Positions 1-7,702 of a stretch of 64,000 nucleotides of DNA are shown piece by piece (position 1 is the first letter of the stretch; every line of letters begins with the position of its first letter). The stretch is from Paenibacillus kribbensis (lineage in GTDB: Bacteria > Bacillota > Bacilli > Paenibacillales > Paenibacillaceae). The position numbers and the translations under genes are program-made. Location of the stretch: assembly GCF_002240415.1 (NCBI RefSeq), contig NZ_CP020028.1:2257501-2321500 (forward strand). Reading direction: 5' to 3'. The notes beneath the pieces are model-generated. The model ran no database searches. It was not told the origin of the DNA and saw nothing but the letters and a program-made list of their open reading frames with translations.

Positions 1-89
1 GAATGGAGCAGATTGGACGAAAGCATTCCAAAAGTGTAGCGAGGGCAGCGGTAAAACGCGCCCTCCTATGATGTTAAGGAGCTGAAAAA

Positions 90-1469
90 ATGTCAGACCA
101 AACACAATGGAACGACGTGACCATGCCTCAATTGGCAGAATCGCTCGTATCGGCGACTATTGCCAAATGGCTGAAACAACCTGGCGACACGGTGGAGCAG
201 TTTGAACCGATTTGCGAGGTCATTACAGATAAAGTAAACGCGGAAATCCCATCCACATTGGACGGAATTATGGGTGATCTGTTAGCAGAAGAAGGTCAGA
301 CGGTAGCAGTAGGTGAGTTGATTTGCCGTATTCAGACCAAGTCGGCTGCACCTGCGGTATCAGCAACTTCTGCTGCACCAGCAGCCCCTAGCAATACACA
401 AGCTCAGCAGGGAACTGCTTCTGATCAGTCGATGCGGGGACGTTTTTCCCCGGCGGTACAAACGTTGGCTGCTGAGCACAATGTGGACTTAAGTCGAGTA
501 CCGGGTACGGGCATGGGGGGACGAATTACCCGCAAGGATGTCCTGAATTATGTGCAGCAGGGCGGCTCTGCTCAGGCTGTAGTACCAGAACAGCCAAGCA
601 GAACGGCGCAGGGACAAGGCTCGCCTTTTACTGGAATACAGCCTTCTGCCGCTCAGCAGAGTACACCGATTCAAAATATGGACCCTGCTATTCCGGTACG
701 CAACAGCGGTATTCATTTAACGGAGGCTCCAAAGGTTCCTATGATTGAGGTTGAGGGTGACAGCCATAACAGATCAGAATATTTTATTGATGTCACACCT
801 ATTCGGAGTGCGATTGCCCGTAATATGCGGCAAAGCGTTTCAGAAATTCCACATGCCTGGACGATGATAGAGGTGGATGTGACCAATCTGGTGATGCTCC
901 GCAACAAGGTCAAAAACGAGTTCAAGCAAAAAGAAGGGATCAACATTACGTACCTTGCTTTCCTCATGAAAGCAGTCGTGAATGCGATCAAGGAATATCC
1001 GATCATGAACTCGGTGTGGGCAGTGGATAAAATTATCATCAAAAGAGATATCAATATTTCGCTGGCTGTGGGTACGGAGGATTCAGTCCTCACCCCTGTC
1101 ATCAAAAAAGCGGATCAGAAAAATATTGCTGGACTGGCTCGTGAAATCGAGGATCTGGCTCGTAAAACACGGGAGGGAACGCTCAAACTGGATGATATGC
1201 AGGGCGGAACGTTCACCGTTAACAACACCGGCTCCTTTGGTTCAATTCTGTCTTATCCGGTGATCAACTATCCGCAAGCAGCAATCCTCACCTTTGAATC
1301 CATCGTCAAAAGACCGGTGGTCATTGATGATATGATTGCGGTTCGCTCGATGGCTAATCTGTGCTTGTCGCTGGATCATCGCATTCTGGACGGTGTCATT
1401 TGCGGACGATTCCTGCAACGGGTCAAAGAAAACCTGGAAGGCTACACCTTGGATACGAAGCTGTACTAA
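90..1469 (+). CDS. bkdB: Branched-chain 2-oxoacid dehydrogenase E2 (dihydrolipoyl acyltransferase)
   Basis: Transfers the acyl group from the E1-bound intermediate to CoA through a swinging lipoyl arm, in the complex that makes branched acyl-CoA primers for fatty acids. The 459-residue protein has the full E2 layout: N-terminal lipoyl domain with the lipoylated lysine in the DKV motif (about K48), an Ala/Pro/Gln-rich linker, a peripheral subunit-binding domain near residues 117-155, a second linker, and a C-terminal catalytic domain ending in the SLDHRILDG motif with the catalytic His and Asp. The start follows AAGGAGC. Bases 1-89 probably hold the end of the upstream E1 or E3 gene, but I cannot tell which of three short open frames is real. 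lipB follows, and its product could make the lipoyl modification. A pyruvate or acetoin E2 is less likely but possible. Confidence 0.88.
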   Translation: MSDQTQWNDVTMPQLAESLVSATIAKWLKQPGDTVEQFEPICEVITDKVNAEIPSTLDGIMGDLLAEEGQTVAVGELICRIQTKSAAPAVSATSAAPAAPSNTQAQQGTASDQSMRGRFSPAVQTLAAEHNVDLSRVPGTGMGGRITRKDVLNYVQQGGSAQAVVPEQPSRTAQGQGSPFTGIQPSAAQQSTPIQNMDPAIPVRNSGIHLTEAPKVPMIEVEGDSHNRSEYFIDVTPIRSAIARNMRQSVSEIPHAWTMIEVDVTNLVMLRNKVKNEFKQKEGINITYLAFLMKAVVNAIKEYPIMNSVWAVDKIIIKRDINISLAVGTEDSVLTPVIKKADQKNIAGLAREIEDLARKTREGTLKLDDMQGGTFTVNNTGSFGSILSYPVINYPQAAILTFESIVKRPVVIDDMIAVRSMANLCLSLDHRILDGVICGRFLQRVKENLEGYTLDTKLY

Positions 1470-1531
1470 TTTTCCGAACAGCTGGGTCATCCGAACATTT
1501 GGGTAAATGGACGGGGAGGAAGTGACAGGCC

Positions 1532-2224
1532 GTGGACAGACGACCGCTCGAAGTAACCTATATAGATAGAATGGAATATGCTCATGCATGGGACGTTCAG
1601 AAGGAGATCGTAGGGAAGCTGGATGCCGGAGAAGCGAGGGAAACGCTTATGCTTCTCCAGCACCCGCCGACCTACACGATTGGCTCTCAGCGGCATCCCG
1701 AGCATTTGCTGCTCACACCCGAGCAACTGGAAGCCCAGGGAATTAGCGTCTTTCAGATTGACCGTGGGGGAGACATTACATATCATGGGCCAGGACAACT
1801 TGTCGGTTACCCTCTGCTTATGCTCGGTAATCGGGAGGCGTTGAATCTGCACGGTTACCTTCGGAGTTTGGAAGAAGTGATCATTCGACTGCTGGCAACT
1901 CACGGGATTGAGGGGAATCGTAAGCCTGAATATACAGGGGTGTGGGTCGGGAATCTTAAAATTGCCGCCATTGGTGTGAAATTCAACAAGTGCAAGCACC
2001 GTCGGGGCTTTATAACCAGTCACGGCTTCGCCTTCAACATCAAATCAGGGATTCAGCATGAGGGCTTTAAAGGTATTGTCCCATGTGGCATTCAGGAATA
2101 TGGAGTGACTTCACTGGAGGACTGTACACAGCAGACTTTTTCGGTGGAGCAAATTGCGAAGGAAATTGTTCCGCACTTCGAACAGCAATTTTCGTTTGCT
2201 GCGGAATGGCAAGCGCATTCCTAA
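1532..2224 (+). CDS. lipB: Octanoyltransferase LipB
   Basis: Moves octanoyl from acyl carrier protein to the lipoyl lysine of E2 or GcvH proteins, the first step of lipoate assembly. The 230-residue protein shows the family motifs RGGDITYHGPGQL (about 78-90), the IGVK lysine (about K150) and the catalytic cysteine in VPCGIQEYGVTS (about C185). The start is GTG behind GGGGAGGA. It lies 62 bases after the E2 gene and is probably co-transcribed with it, so the enzyme sits beside a substrate. B. subtilis uses the unrelated LipM for this step; the E. coli-type LipB here is a family-level assignment from the motifs. A short insertion, rich in Lys, Arg and Cys, follows IGVK. Confidence 0.92.
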   Translation: MDRRPLEVTYIDRMEYAHAWDVQKEIVGKLDAGEARETLMLLQHPPTYTIGSQRHPEHLLLTPEQLEAQGISVFQIDRGGDITYHGPGQLVGYPLLMLGNREALNLHGYLRSLEEVIIRLLATHGIEGNRKPEYTGVWVGNLKIAAIGVKFNKCKHRRGFITSHGFAFNIKSGIQHEGFKGIVPCGIQEYGVTSLEDCTQQTFSVEQIAKEIVPHFEQQFSFAAEWQAHS

Positions 2225-2235
2225 CCATAAAGATA

Positions 2236-2276
2236 AGGCGGGCTATTACGTGATTGACACGACAGCCCGCCTGTTT
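2236..2276. terminator. Terminator after lipB, possibly bidirectional
   Basis: Nine-base arms AGGCGGGCT and AGCCCGCCT pair around a 19-base loop between the convergent lipB and prli42 genes. The flanking T runs are short on both sides, so efficiency is uncertain. Confidence 0.6.
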
Positions 2277-2355
2277 GCATTTACAACAGCTTGTCCGCTC
2301 ACAGCCTTTATCGAGCCATGAGGCGGCCAGATACTATGAGCGTAGTTGTTGTCCA

Positions 2356-2460
2356 TTATAGTGGCATAATGAAAGGCTCGATGACCATGAACAGTGTAGA
2401 GCCAATCATAGCAGCAAGCATAACATAAACGAAAAAACGAACCCATTTTTTGTTAGACAT
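2356..2460 (-). CDS. prli42: Stressosome-associated miniprotein Prli42
   Basis: A 34-residue ORF reading MSNKKWVRFFVYVMLA at the N-terminus, then a single hydrophobic helix and a short tail. The MSNKK-W-V-R-hydrophobic pattern and length match Prli42, the tiny membrane protein that tethers the stressosome in Listeria and is conserved in Bacillales. It has a strong Shine-Dalgarno AAAGGAGTT eight bases from ATG on the minus strand. It is convergent to lipB. The identification rests on pattern memory of a very short family, so homology should be confirmed by alignment. Topology expected: lysine-rich N-terminus in the cytoplasm, one membrane span (about residues 8-26). Confidence 0.82.
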   Translation of the reverse strand: MSNKKWVRFFVYVMLAAMIGSTLFMVIEPFIMPL

Positions 2461-2545
2461 GTGTAACTCCTTTTGTAAAGGTTTAAGTCATAGATAAGAC
2501 CATCTATTCGTATTGTAGCGTAAACGGGAAAGAGAGGAAAGTTTA

Positions 2546-3679
2546 ATGAGAGCAAACGTAGTGAGAGATCGAATCGTACAGGAATTTATGGAACTGGTAC
2601 AGGTGGACAGCGAAACGAAGTATGAGCAGGAAATAGCACGTGTTTTAAAAGAAAAATTTAATGCGCTTGGACTGGAGGTAACGGAAGACGATTCCCGTGA
2701 GAGAACCGGACATGGCTCAGGCAATCTGATTGTCACCTGGAAAGCGGAAGGTGTGGAGAAAGCACCCAAATTGTTTTTTACCTGCCACATGGATACCGTT
2801 ACCCCGGGCAAAGGCATTAAGCCGCAGTTGGGTGAAGATGGCTGGATTCGCAGTGATGGTTCAACGATTCTGGGATCTGACGACAAGGCGGGTATTGCTG
2901 CCCTGTTTGAGGCGATTCGCGTCGTGCGCGAGCAGAACATTCCCCATGGTCAAATTCAATTCGTTATTACAGCTGGTGAGGAATCCGGTCTGATGGGTGC
3001 GCGGGCGATGAAGCCGGAAGTGCTGGATTCGGACTTCGGGTATGCTTTGGATTCCAATGGGGAAGTGGGTTCCATTTGTATAGCTGCACCTACGCAGGCA
3101 CGTATTGAAATGAAGATTACAGGGAAATCCGCTCACGCGGGCGTGAATCCTGAAGACGGCATTAGTGCCATTCAAGTTGCATCCAAAGCGATTTCCAATA
3201 TGAAGCTGGGCCGAATCGATAAAGAAACCACTGCCAACATCGGCAGCTTCGAAGGCGGTGGGGCAACGAATATTGTATGCGATTTTGTCCTGATTCGCGC
3301 AGAGGCACGCAGTATTGTGCAGGAAAAGGTTAACTATCAAATCCAGCATATGCGTGAAGCACTGGAAACTACAGCGCGTGAATTTGGCGCACAGGGTGAG
3401 TTCCGCAGTGAGGTGATCTATCCGGCATTCAGCTTTACGGAGCATGATGAGGTTGTGCAGGTAGCACAGCGTGCGATTCAAGGGCTGGGATTACCAACAT
3501 CGACCTTCCATTCCGGTGGTGGGTCGGATGCCAATGTATTCAACGGACTGGGGATTCCAACGGTGAATCTGGCTGTGGGCTACCAGAACATTCATACAAC
3601 AGAGGAAAAAATCAAGGCTGATGATCTGGTAAAGGTTGCTGAAGTCGTTGTAGCTCTGATTCAGGAGACCGCAAAGTAA
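2546..3679 (+). CDS. M20-family metallopeptidase, PepT-like (YqjE type)
   Basis: A cytoplasmic di-zinc peptidase of 377 residues, nearest to the tripeptidase T-like YqjE group. Metal and catalytic residues are visible: CHMDT (H81, D83), GSDDKAG (metal-bridging Asp near 112-113), AGEESG (catalytic Glu near 145 and its neighbour), the ALDSNG Asp near 169 and the C-terminal NIHTTEE histidine. A dimerisation (lid) domain lies near residues 180-290, including SAHAGVNPEDG. It starts at ATG behind AGAGAGGAAAG. In B. subtilis yqjE and the nudF region lie in the same neighbourhood. Substrate is not known from sequence; aminoacylase or PepT activity would both fit. Confidence 0.82.
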   Translation: MRANVVRDRIVQEFMELVQVDSETKYEQEIARVLKEKFNALGLEVTEDDSRERTGHGSGNLIVTWKAEGVEKAPKLFFTCHMDTVTPGKGIKPQLGEDGWIRSDGSTILGSDDKAGIAALFEAIRVVREQNIPHGQIQFVITAGEESGLMGARAMKPEVLDSDFGYALDSNGEVGSICIAAPTQARIEMKITGKSAHAGVNPEDGISAIQVASKAISNMKLGRIDKETTANIGSFEGGGATNIVCDFVLIRAEARSIVQEKVNYQIQHMREALETTAREFGAQGEFRSEVIYPAFSFTEHDEVVQVAQRAIQGLGLPTSTFHSGGGSDANVFNGLGIPTVNLAVGYQNIHTTEEKIKADDLVKVAEVVVALIQETAK

Positions 3680-3701
3680 AACTTGTATCCTATGCACAAA
3701 G

Positions 3702-3757
3702 AGGTTCAGGCTAAAGACAGGAATATCGTTCCTTGTCTTTAGACCTGAACCTTTTTT
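3702..3757. terminator. Strong bidirectional terminator between the M20 peptidase gene and mciZ
   Basis: A stem of about 20 pairs (AGGTTCAGG, TAAAGACAGG and complements) is followed by a T run on the plus strand. The stop codon of mciZ lies inside the hairpin, so the same structure may end both transcripts. Confidence 0.85.
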
Positions 3758-3882
3758 GGAACCATCAGCGAAGCAATGGTGGCTGAGGGACCGTGTTCCT
3801 TTTGCCATTGATGCAAGAGAGCTTGAATCTGCCAGGCTTTGCCGACAATATGGAGGGTGGTTTCGGTACGGTAGCTTTTCAT
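3739..3882 (-). CDS. mciZ: Z-ring inhibitor MciZ
   Basis: A 47-residue minus-strand ORF containing HIVGKAWQIQALLHQW. B. subtilis MciZ, a 40-residue sporulation peptide that caps FtsZ filaments in the mother cell, has VGKAWEIRAKLKEY at the same place, and its gene lies beside nudF as here. The start ATG follows AAGGAGCTGCTGAG. The C-terminus runs into the terminator shared with the M20 peptidase gene. The C-terminal half (residues 29-47) differs from the Bacillus peptide. Identity is inferred from the core motif, length and position together. Confidence 0.82.
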   Translation of the reverse strand: MKSYRTETTLHIVGKAWQIQALLHQWQKEHGPSATIASLMVPKKVQV

Positions 3883-3910
3883 CTCAGCAGCTCCTTATCA
3901 CAGGAAGTTT

Positions 3911-3919
3911 ATTATACCA
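3911..3919 (-). promoter_or_regulatory. Candidate extended -10 promoter for mciZ
   Basis: Read on the minus strand this is TGGTATAAT, a perfect TGnTATAAT extended -10, about 28 bases upstream of the mciZ start. No convincing -35 box was seen. A sigma-E promoter, expected from B. subtilis, was not clearly found. Confidence 0.4.
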
Positions 3920-4008
3920 CCAGCATATGTCCGAAGTGGACAAGTTAGACTATCGTTGGCGATAATAGATAAAGAAAAAGATAGATGACGAAGAAGGAGA
4001 CATAATCA

Positions 4009-4617
4009 ATGAGCGACCAAGTGAATCACCACACGAACGATTTGCATCGCAAGCTATATTCGAATCCTGCGCTGGAGGAAAAGACGGTGTCTACGCAGCC
4101 GATTTTTGAAGGAAAGGTCATTACGTTACAGGTGGACACCGTAGAGCTACCCGACGGCTCTACTGGAAAGCGTGAAATCGTAAAGCATCCGGGTGCGGTG
4201 GCTGTATTGGCACTGCATCAGGGGAAAATGCTGGTCGTGGACCAGTACAGACAGGCTATGGGACGATGTGAGGTGGAAATTCCAGCAGGCAAGCTGGAGC
4301 GAGGCGAAGACCCGATGGAGGCGGCGAGACGTGAGCTGAGAGAAGAGACAGGTTATAACGCCAAGTCGTTAAAGCTGCTGCATTCCTTTTATACGTCCCC
4401 CGGCTTTGCGGATGAAATCATACATCTATATGTGGCCGAAGAGCTGGAGCTAGGGGAAATGGAGCCGGATGAGGATGAATTTCTGGAGCTGTTTGAGGTG
4501 ACGATGGAAGAAGCGCAGGCGCTCATTCGTGAAGGACGGATAAGTGATGCCAAAACGATTTTGGCTGTCTATGCATGGCAGCTCCAGCAGCACACAGGGA
4601 GCTTCCAAGCAATATGA
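4009..4617 (+). CDS. nudF: ADP-ribose pyrophosphatase (Nudix hydrolase)
   Basis: Hydrolyses ADP-ribose to AMP and ribose 5-phosphate. The 202-residue protein holds a complete Nudix box (GX5EX7REUXEEXGU), beginning at GKLERGED and ending at REETGY (about 104-126), and the upstream IPAG that is typical of the ADP-ribose group. ATG follows AAGGAGA. Its last bases overlap the start of the EndoQ-type gene (ATGA), so the two are translationally coupled. Position next to mciZ and the M20 gene matches B. subtilis nudF. Confidence 0.92.
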   Translation: MSDQVNHHTNDLHRKLYSNPALEEKTVSTQPIFEGKVITLQVDTVELPDGSTGKREIVKHPGAVAVLALHQGKMLVVDQYRQAMGRCEVEIPAGKLERGEDPMEAARRELREETGYNAKSLKLLHSFYTSPGFADEIIHLYVAEELELGEMEPDEDEFLELFEVTMEEAQALIREGRISDAKTILAVYAWQLQQHTGSFQAI

Positions 4618-5810
4618 ACGGAAATAAGGTAGAACTTACAGACTATTTCGCTGACCTCCATATTCATATTGGCAGAACAGAGAAGGGAGATCCGGTGAAA
4701 ATCAGTGGCAGCCGTGATCTGACCTTCGCTAACATTGCCAAGGAAGCCTCCAGTCGCAAAGGGATCGGGTTGATCGGGATCATTGATTGCCACGCACCGA
4801 ATGTACAGGAAGATATTCAAGCTTATTTGCATACAGGGGAAATGACGGAAATCAGCGGCGGCGGCATCGCCTACCGTGATACGGTGGTTCTGCTAGGCAC
4901 GGAGCTGGAAATCCGAGCCGAAGGACGCCCCGAAGCGCATGTATTGGCCTACTTTCCAAATTTGGCGGTGATGGAGGATTTTACGCAATGGATGACCCGA
5001 CATATGAAAAATGTCAATCTCAGCTCACAACGCATCTACGCACCGCCACGCGAATTACAGCAGCAAATTTACGGGCGTGGAGGCATCATGGTGCCTGCGC
5101 ACGTGTTTACCCCTCATAAGGGCATTTACGGCAGCTCTGCGGCCCGAATGGAAGAACTGCTCGATATGGAGCTCATCAGTGGAGTGGAGCTGGGGCTAAG
5201 CGCAGATTCATCCATGGCCGGAATGATCTCGGAGCTGGATCGTTTCAGCTTTCTTACCAATTCCGATGCCCATTCACTTGGGAAAATCGGACGAGAATAC
5301 AACAAATTATCGCTCACGAAGCCGTGCTTTGATGAATTCAGAATGGCTTTGGAGCGGCGGGAAGGACGAAGGGTGTGTGCCAACTACGGATTAAACCCCA
5401 AGCTGGGCAAATACCACCGTTCTTACTGTCAAAGCTGCGGTACGATTATTGACGAGCAACAGATGGTGGACGAACGTTGTCCTGATTGTGGTCACCCCAA
5501 GCTGGTGCGGGGCGTGCTGGATCGAATATGGAGCATTGCCGACCGTGAACAGCCCGTGATTCCCTCACATCGCCCGCCGTACATTTATCAGATTCCGCTT
5601 GAGTTTATTCCCGGTCTGGGCAAAGCCAAGCTGAATCATCTGTTGACTGCGTTTGGGACGGAAATGAATATATTGCATAAGGTCAAACAGGGTGACCTGG
5701 CGGCCGTTGTCGGGGAAGTATTGGCAGAGCAAATTATTCTGTCCCGTGAGGGACGACTCTCTCTCGTGTCCGGCGGCGGCGGAACATACGGCAAAATAGC
5801 CAAGTCCTAG
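4614..5810 (+). CDS. EndoQ-family DNA nuclease (PHP domain)
   Basis: A 398-residue PHP-domain protein of the endonuclease Q family, which nicks DNA 5' of deaminated bases. Metal-binding motifs are DLHIHIG, IIDCHAP, VPAHVFTPH and TNSDAHSLG. They are followed by a four-cysteine zinc module (CQSC and CPDC, about residues 265-287) and a helix-hairpin-helix-like region near FIPGLGKAKL. I chose the ATG overlapping the nudF stop as ATGA, giving MNGNKVELTDYFADLH; an in-frame ATG 39 bases upstream would add 13 residues inside nudF. Catalysis is inferred from the family. A role in deaminated-base repair next to a Nudix gene is plausible but not shown. Confidence 0.82.
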   Translation: MNGNKVELTDYFADLHIHIGRTEKGDPVKISGSRDLTFANIAKEASSRKGIGLIGIIDCHAPNVQEDIQAYLHTGEMTEISGGGIAYRDTVVLLGTELEIRAEGRPEAHVLAYFPNLAVMEDFTQWMTRHMKNVNLSSQRIYAPPRELQQQIYGRGGIMVPAHVFTPHKGIYGSSAARMEELLDMELISGVELGLSADSSMAGMISELDRFSFLTNSDAHSLGKIGREYNKLSLTKPCFDEFRMALERREGRRVCANYGLNPKLGKYHRSYCQSCGTIIDEQQMVDERCPDCGHPKLVRGVLDRIWSIADREQPVIPSHRPPYIYQIPLEFIPGLGKAKLNHLLTAFGTEMNILHKVKQGDLAAVVGEVLAEQIILSREGRLSLVSGGGGTYGKIAKS

Positions 5811-5831
5811 CAAAGCCATGTCCTGATAAAG

Positions 5832-5860
5832 TCATATCGGCATCTGCTTGTTCATAACCA
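5832..5860 (+). promoter_or_regulatory. Candidate sigma-E promoter upstream of spoIIM
   Basis: TCATATC, a 14-base spacer and CATAACCA resemble the sigma-E -35 and -10 elements. In B. subtilis spoIIM is sigma-E dependent. The leader would be about 135 bases long. The -10 match is only partial. Confidence 0.4.
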
Positions 5861-6001
5861 TGAAATAACCATAAAAATATCTATGCCGCCGCTGGCTTGG
5901 CACATCTTTTACGAATCTTTACTGCCTCCATTCATAGCCATCAGCTGTCGGATTCCGGTTGTTTTTTGGACAAACAAGCAGATGAAAGGGGCAGGACGCC
6001 G

Positions 6002-6655
6002 ATGCAATGGTTTCGTCATACGTTAAAAGATCAGACGCCGTATTATGTTTTTTTGGCTGTGCTGTTTCTGGTGGGGGTTGTCTTTGGCGCACTGATGGTA
6101 AATGCGCTCTCGCTGGAGCAGCTACAGGATTTGTCGCGTTATCTGAAGGATTTTTTTGCGACGGTCAATCAAAACGAGCAGGGCTTTGCTGATCCACAGG
6201 CGGCCTCGACCTTTTGGGATAGCGTGTCTCTGCATTTGAAATGGGTCGGTTTAATTTGGGTGTGCGGCCTTTCGGTCATCGGTCTTCCCGGTATTCTCGT
6301 GCTGGATTTTCTCAAGGGTGTACTAATCGGATTTTCAGTGGGCTATTTGGTAGGGCAATACTCGTGGAAAGGGCTGTTATTTTCCCTCGTCTCGGTAGCT
6401 CCTCATAACCTGCTTGTGATTCCGGTGCTGCTTGTGTGCAGTGTGGCTGCGATGACCTTTTCCATTCATATGATCAAAACTAAAATAATTGCTACCCGCC
6501 CGTCTGACGGGATGCTGCGTCCTTTGCTGTCTTACGCTGGACTGACGGCGGTAATGATGCTGCTTCTCGTCGGTAGCGCGTCCTTTGAAACCTGGATCAC
6601 CCCGGTTATGATGCAATGGGTCACTCCCATGCTAACGGCTTCCGTACCATCCTAA
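6002..6655 (+). CDS. spoIIM: Stage II sporulation protein M
   Basis: One of the SpoIID-SpoIIM-SpoIIP proteins that thin septal peptidoglycan so the mother cell can engulf the forespore. The 217-residue product (B. subtilis 214) starts MQWFRHTLKDQ, followed by about five hydrophobic segments and the SVAPHNLLVIPVLL stretch typical of the SpoIIM/DUF95 family. The frame stays open upstream to a TTG at 5897, but homology and AAAGGGGCAGG placement favour ATG 6002. The following fur-yqzK-xerD order matches B. subtilis. Confidence 0.9.
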   Translation: MQWFRHTLKDQTPYYVFLAVLFLVGVVFGALMVNALSLEQLQDLSRYLKDFFATVNQNEQGFADPQAASTFWDSVSLHLKWVGLIWVCGLSVIGLPGILVLDFLKGVLIGFSVGYLVGQYSWKGLLFSLVSVAPHNLLVIPVLLVCSVAAMTFSIHMIKTKIIATRPSDGMLRPLLSYAGLTAVMMLLLVGSASFETWITPVMMQWVTPMLTASVPS

Positions 6656-6670
6656 CCTGTTTCAAAATGT

Positions 6671-6700
6671 TTGACTTTATTTGTATAGACCCCCTATAAT
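6671..6700 (+). promoter_or_regulatory. Sigma-A promoter for fur
   Basis: TTGACT and a perfect TATAAT, separated by 18 bases, sit 56 bases before the fur start. The -10 continues as TATAATAAT, matching part of the PerR operator consensus (TTATAATNATTATAA). fur is PerR-controlled in B. subtilis, but this match is partial and the right half is poor. Confidence 0.72.
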
Positions 6701-6755
6701 AATAGGAGTGAAAAAAAGTGCAGTAGGCAGTAGCTTTGCAGGGGGAGGGAGACAC

Positions 6756-7253
6756 ATGGAAGCACGGATCGAAAAAATTAAGCAGCAACTGCAATCCCAG
6801 GGCTACAAACTAACGCCTCAGCGGGAAGCCACCGTTAGAGTTTTACTTGAGAACGAAGATGATCATCTGAGTGCGGAAGATGTATTTATGCTCGTCAAAG
6901 AGAAAGCTCCCGAAATCGGTCTGGCAACCGTATACCGTACCCTAGAACTGCTAAGTGAACTGCATGTCGTGGAGAAAATTAATTTTGGTGATGGCGTGGC
7001 TCGTTATGATTTGCGTGGCGATACGTCCAAGCATCACCACCACCATTTGATATGTGTGCAGTGCGGCAGTGTAGATGAAATACTGGAGGATTGGCTTGGG
7101 CCGTTGGAAGAGCGTCTGGAACGGGAATTTAATTTTACCGTAGTGGACCATCGTTTGGACTTTCACGGTATTTGCTATCGTTGCAAGGCGAAGAACGATA
7201 CGACTGCTCAAAAGTCTTTGGGCAAAACCAGGAAAAACAAATCTCAGGATTAA
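6756..7253 (+). CDS. fur: Ferric uptake regulator family repressor
   Basis: A 165-residue Fur-family metalloregulator (B. subtilis Fur 149). The N-terminal winged helix contains LTPQREATVRVLL and LATVYRTLELL. The metal-sensing half contains the HHHHHLIC stretch, the structural CVQC and the second zinc pair CYRC. The start ATG is behind GGGAGGGAG. The Lys-rich tail (about residues 146-165) is longer than usual. Position between spoIIM and yqzK-xerD matches B. subtilis Fur rather than PerR or Zur. A typical terminator follows. Confidence 0.88.
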   Translation: MEARIEKIKQQLQSQGYKLTPQREATVRVLLENEDDHLSAEDVFMLVKEKAPEIGLATVYRTLELLSELHVVEKINFGDGVARYDLRGDTSKHHHHHLICVQCGSVDEILEDWLGPLEERLEREFNFTVVDHRLDFHGICYRCKAKNDTTAQKSLGKTRKNKSQD

Positions 7254-7267
7254 TAAGCTGACAACCC

Positions 7268-7308
7268 AAGCTCTCACCGACGAAGACGCGTTCGGGGGGA
7301 GCTTTTTA
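7268..7308 (+). terminator. Terminator after fur
   Basis: AAGCTCTCACCGACGAA pairs imperfectly with TTCGGGGGGAGCTT, followed by T residues. Confidence 0.65.
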
Positions 7309-7417
7309 GTTCGGGATGGCTGCACAGGATCAAGCGGTATAAAAAGGAATAGCTTGTCATATCCTTGCTTAGAGAGCCTGATAGGTTCTATATTCTGGGA
7401 AAAGGCGGCTGATCCAC

Positions 7418-7660
7418 ATGGTTATATCGATGCGAAACGTACTAAAATGGCTGCGTATAGTCATACTCTTCGGGGCTTTGGCATGCATGTTCTTTTATAG
7501 CCTCAGATTGTTTACAGATTGGATAACACCTGTGGATCATTACCGGATACCAGAAGGGCATGCAGTTAAGGTAATTGGCGGACAGGCATTTTCTGAGGGA
7601 ACTGAGCACCAAATGGTGTTATTGGAGCGTTTGCGTTTTTTTTACTGGTATGGGGAATAG
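7418..7660 (+). CDS. yqzK: YqzK-type small membrane protein (DUF4227)
   Basis: An 80-residue protein with one membrane segment (about residues 14-32), followed by an extracytoplasmic tail with HYRIPEGHAVKVIG. The fixed place between fur and xerD and the overall shape match YqzK. Function is unknown. An in-frame ATG at 7430 is a possible alternative start. Confidence 0.75.
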   Translation: MVISMRNVLKWLRIVILFGALACMFFYSLRLFTDWITPVDHYRIPEGHAVKVIGGQAFSEGTEHQMVLLERLRFFYWYGE

Positions 7661-7702
7661 CTATGAATCGCTGTAGGTAGGACAAGGAGACTTTTGCTAC
7701 TC

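Noticed and set aside
1..89. End of an upstream gene (E1 or E3 of the dehydrogenase complex)
   Set aside because: Three short open frames reach stops at 37-39, 69-71 and 84-86 respectively, and none shows a recognisable C-terminus, so the frame cannot be chosen.
2246..2446. 66-codon minus-strand frame beside prli42
   Set aside because: It is a different frame over the same bases as prli42, with no binding site; the 34-codon frame has a strong one.
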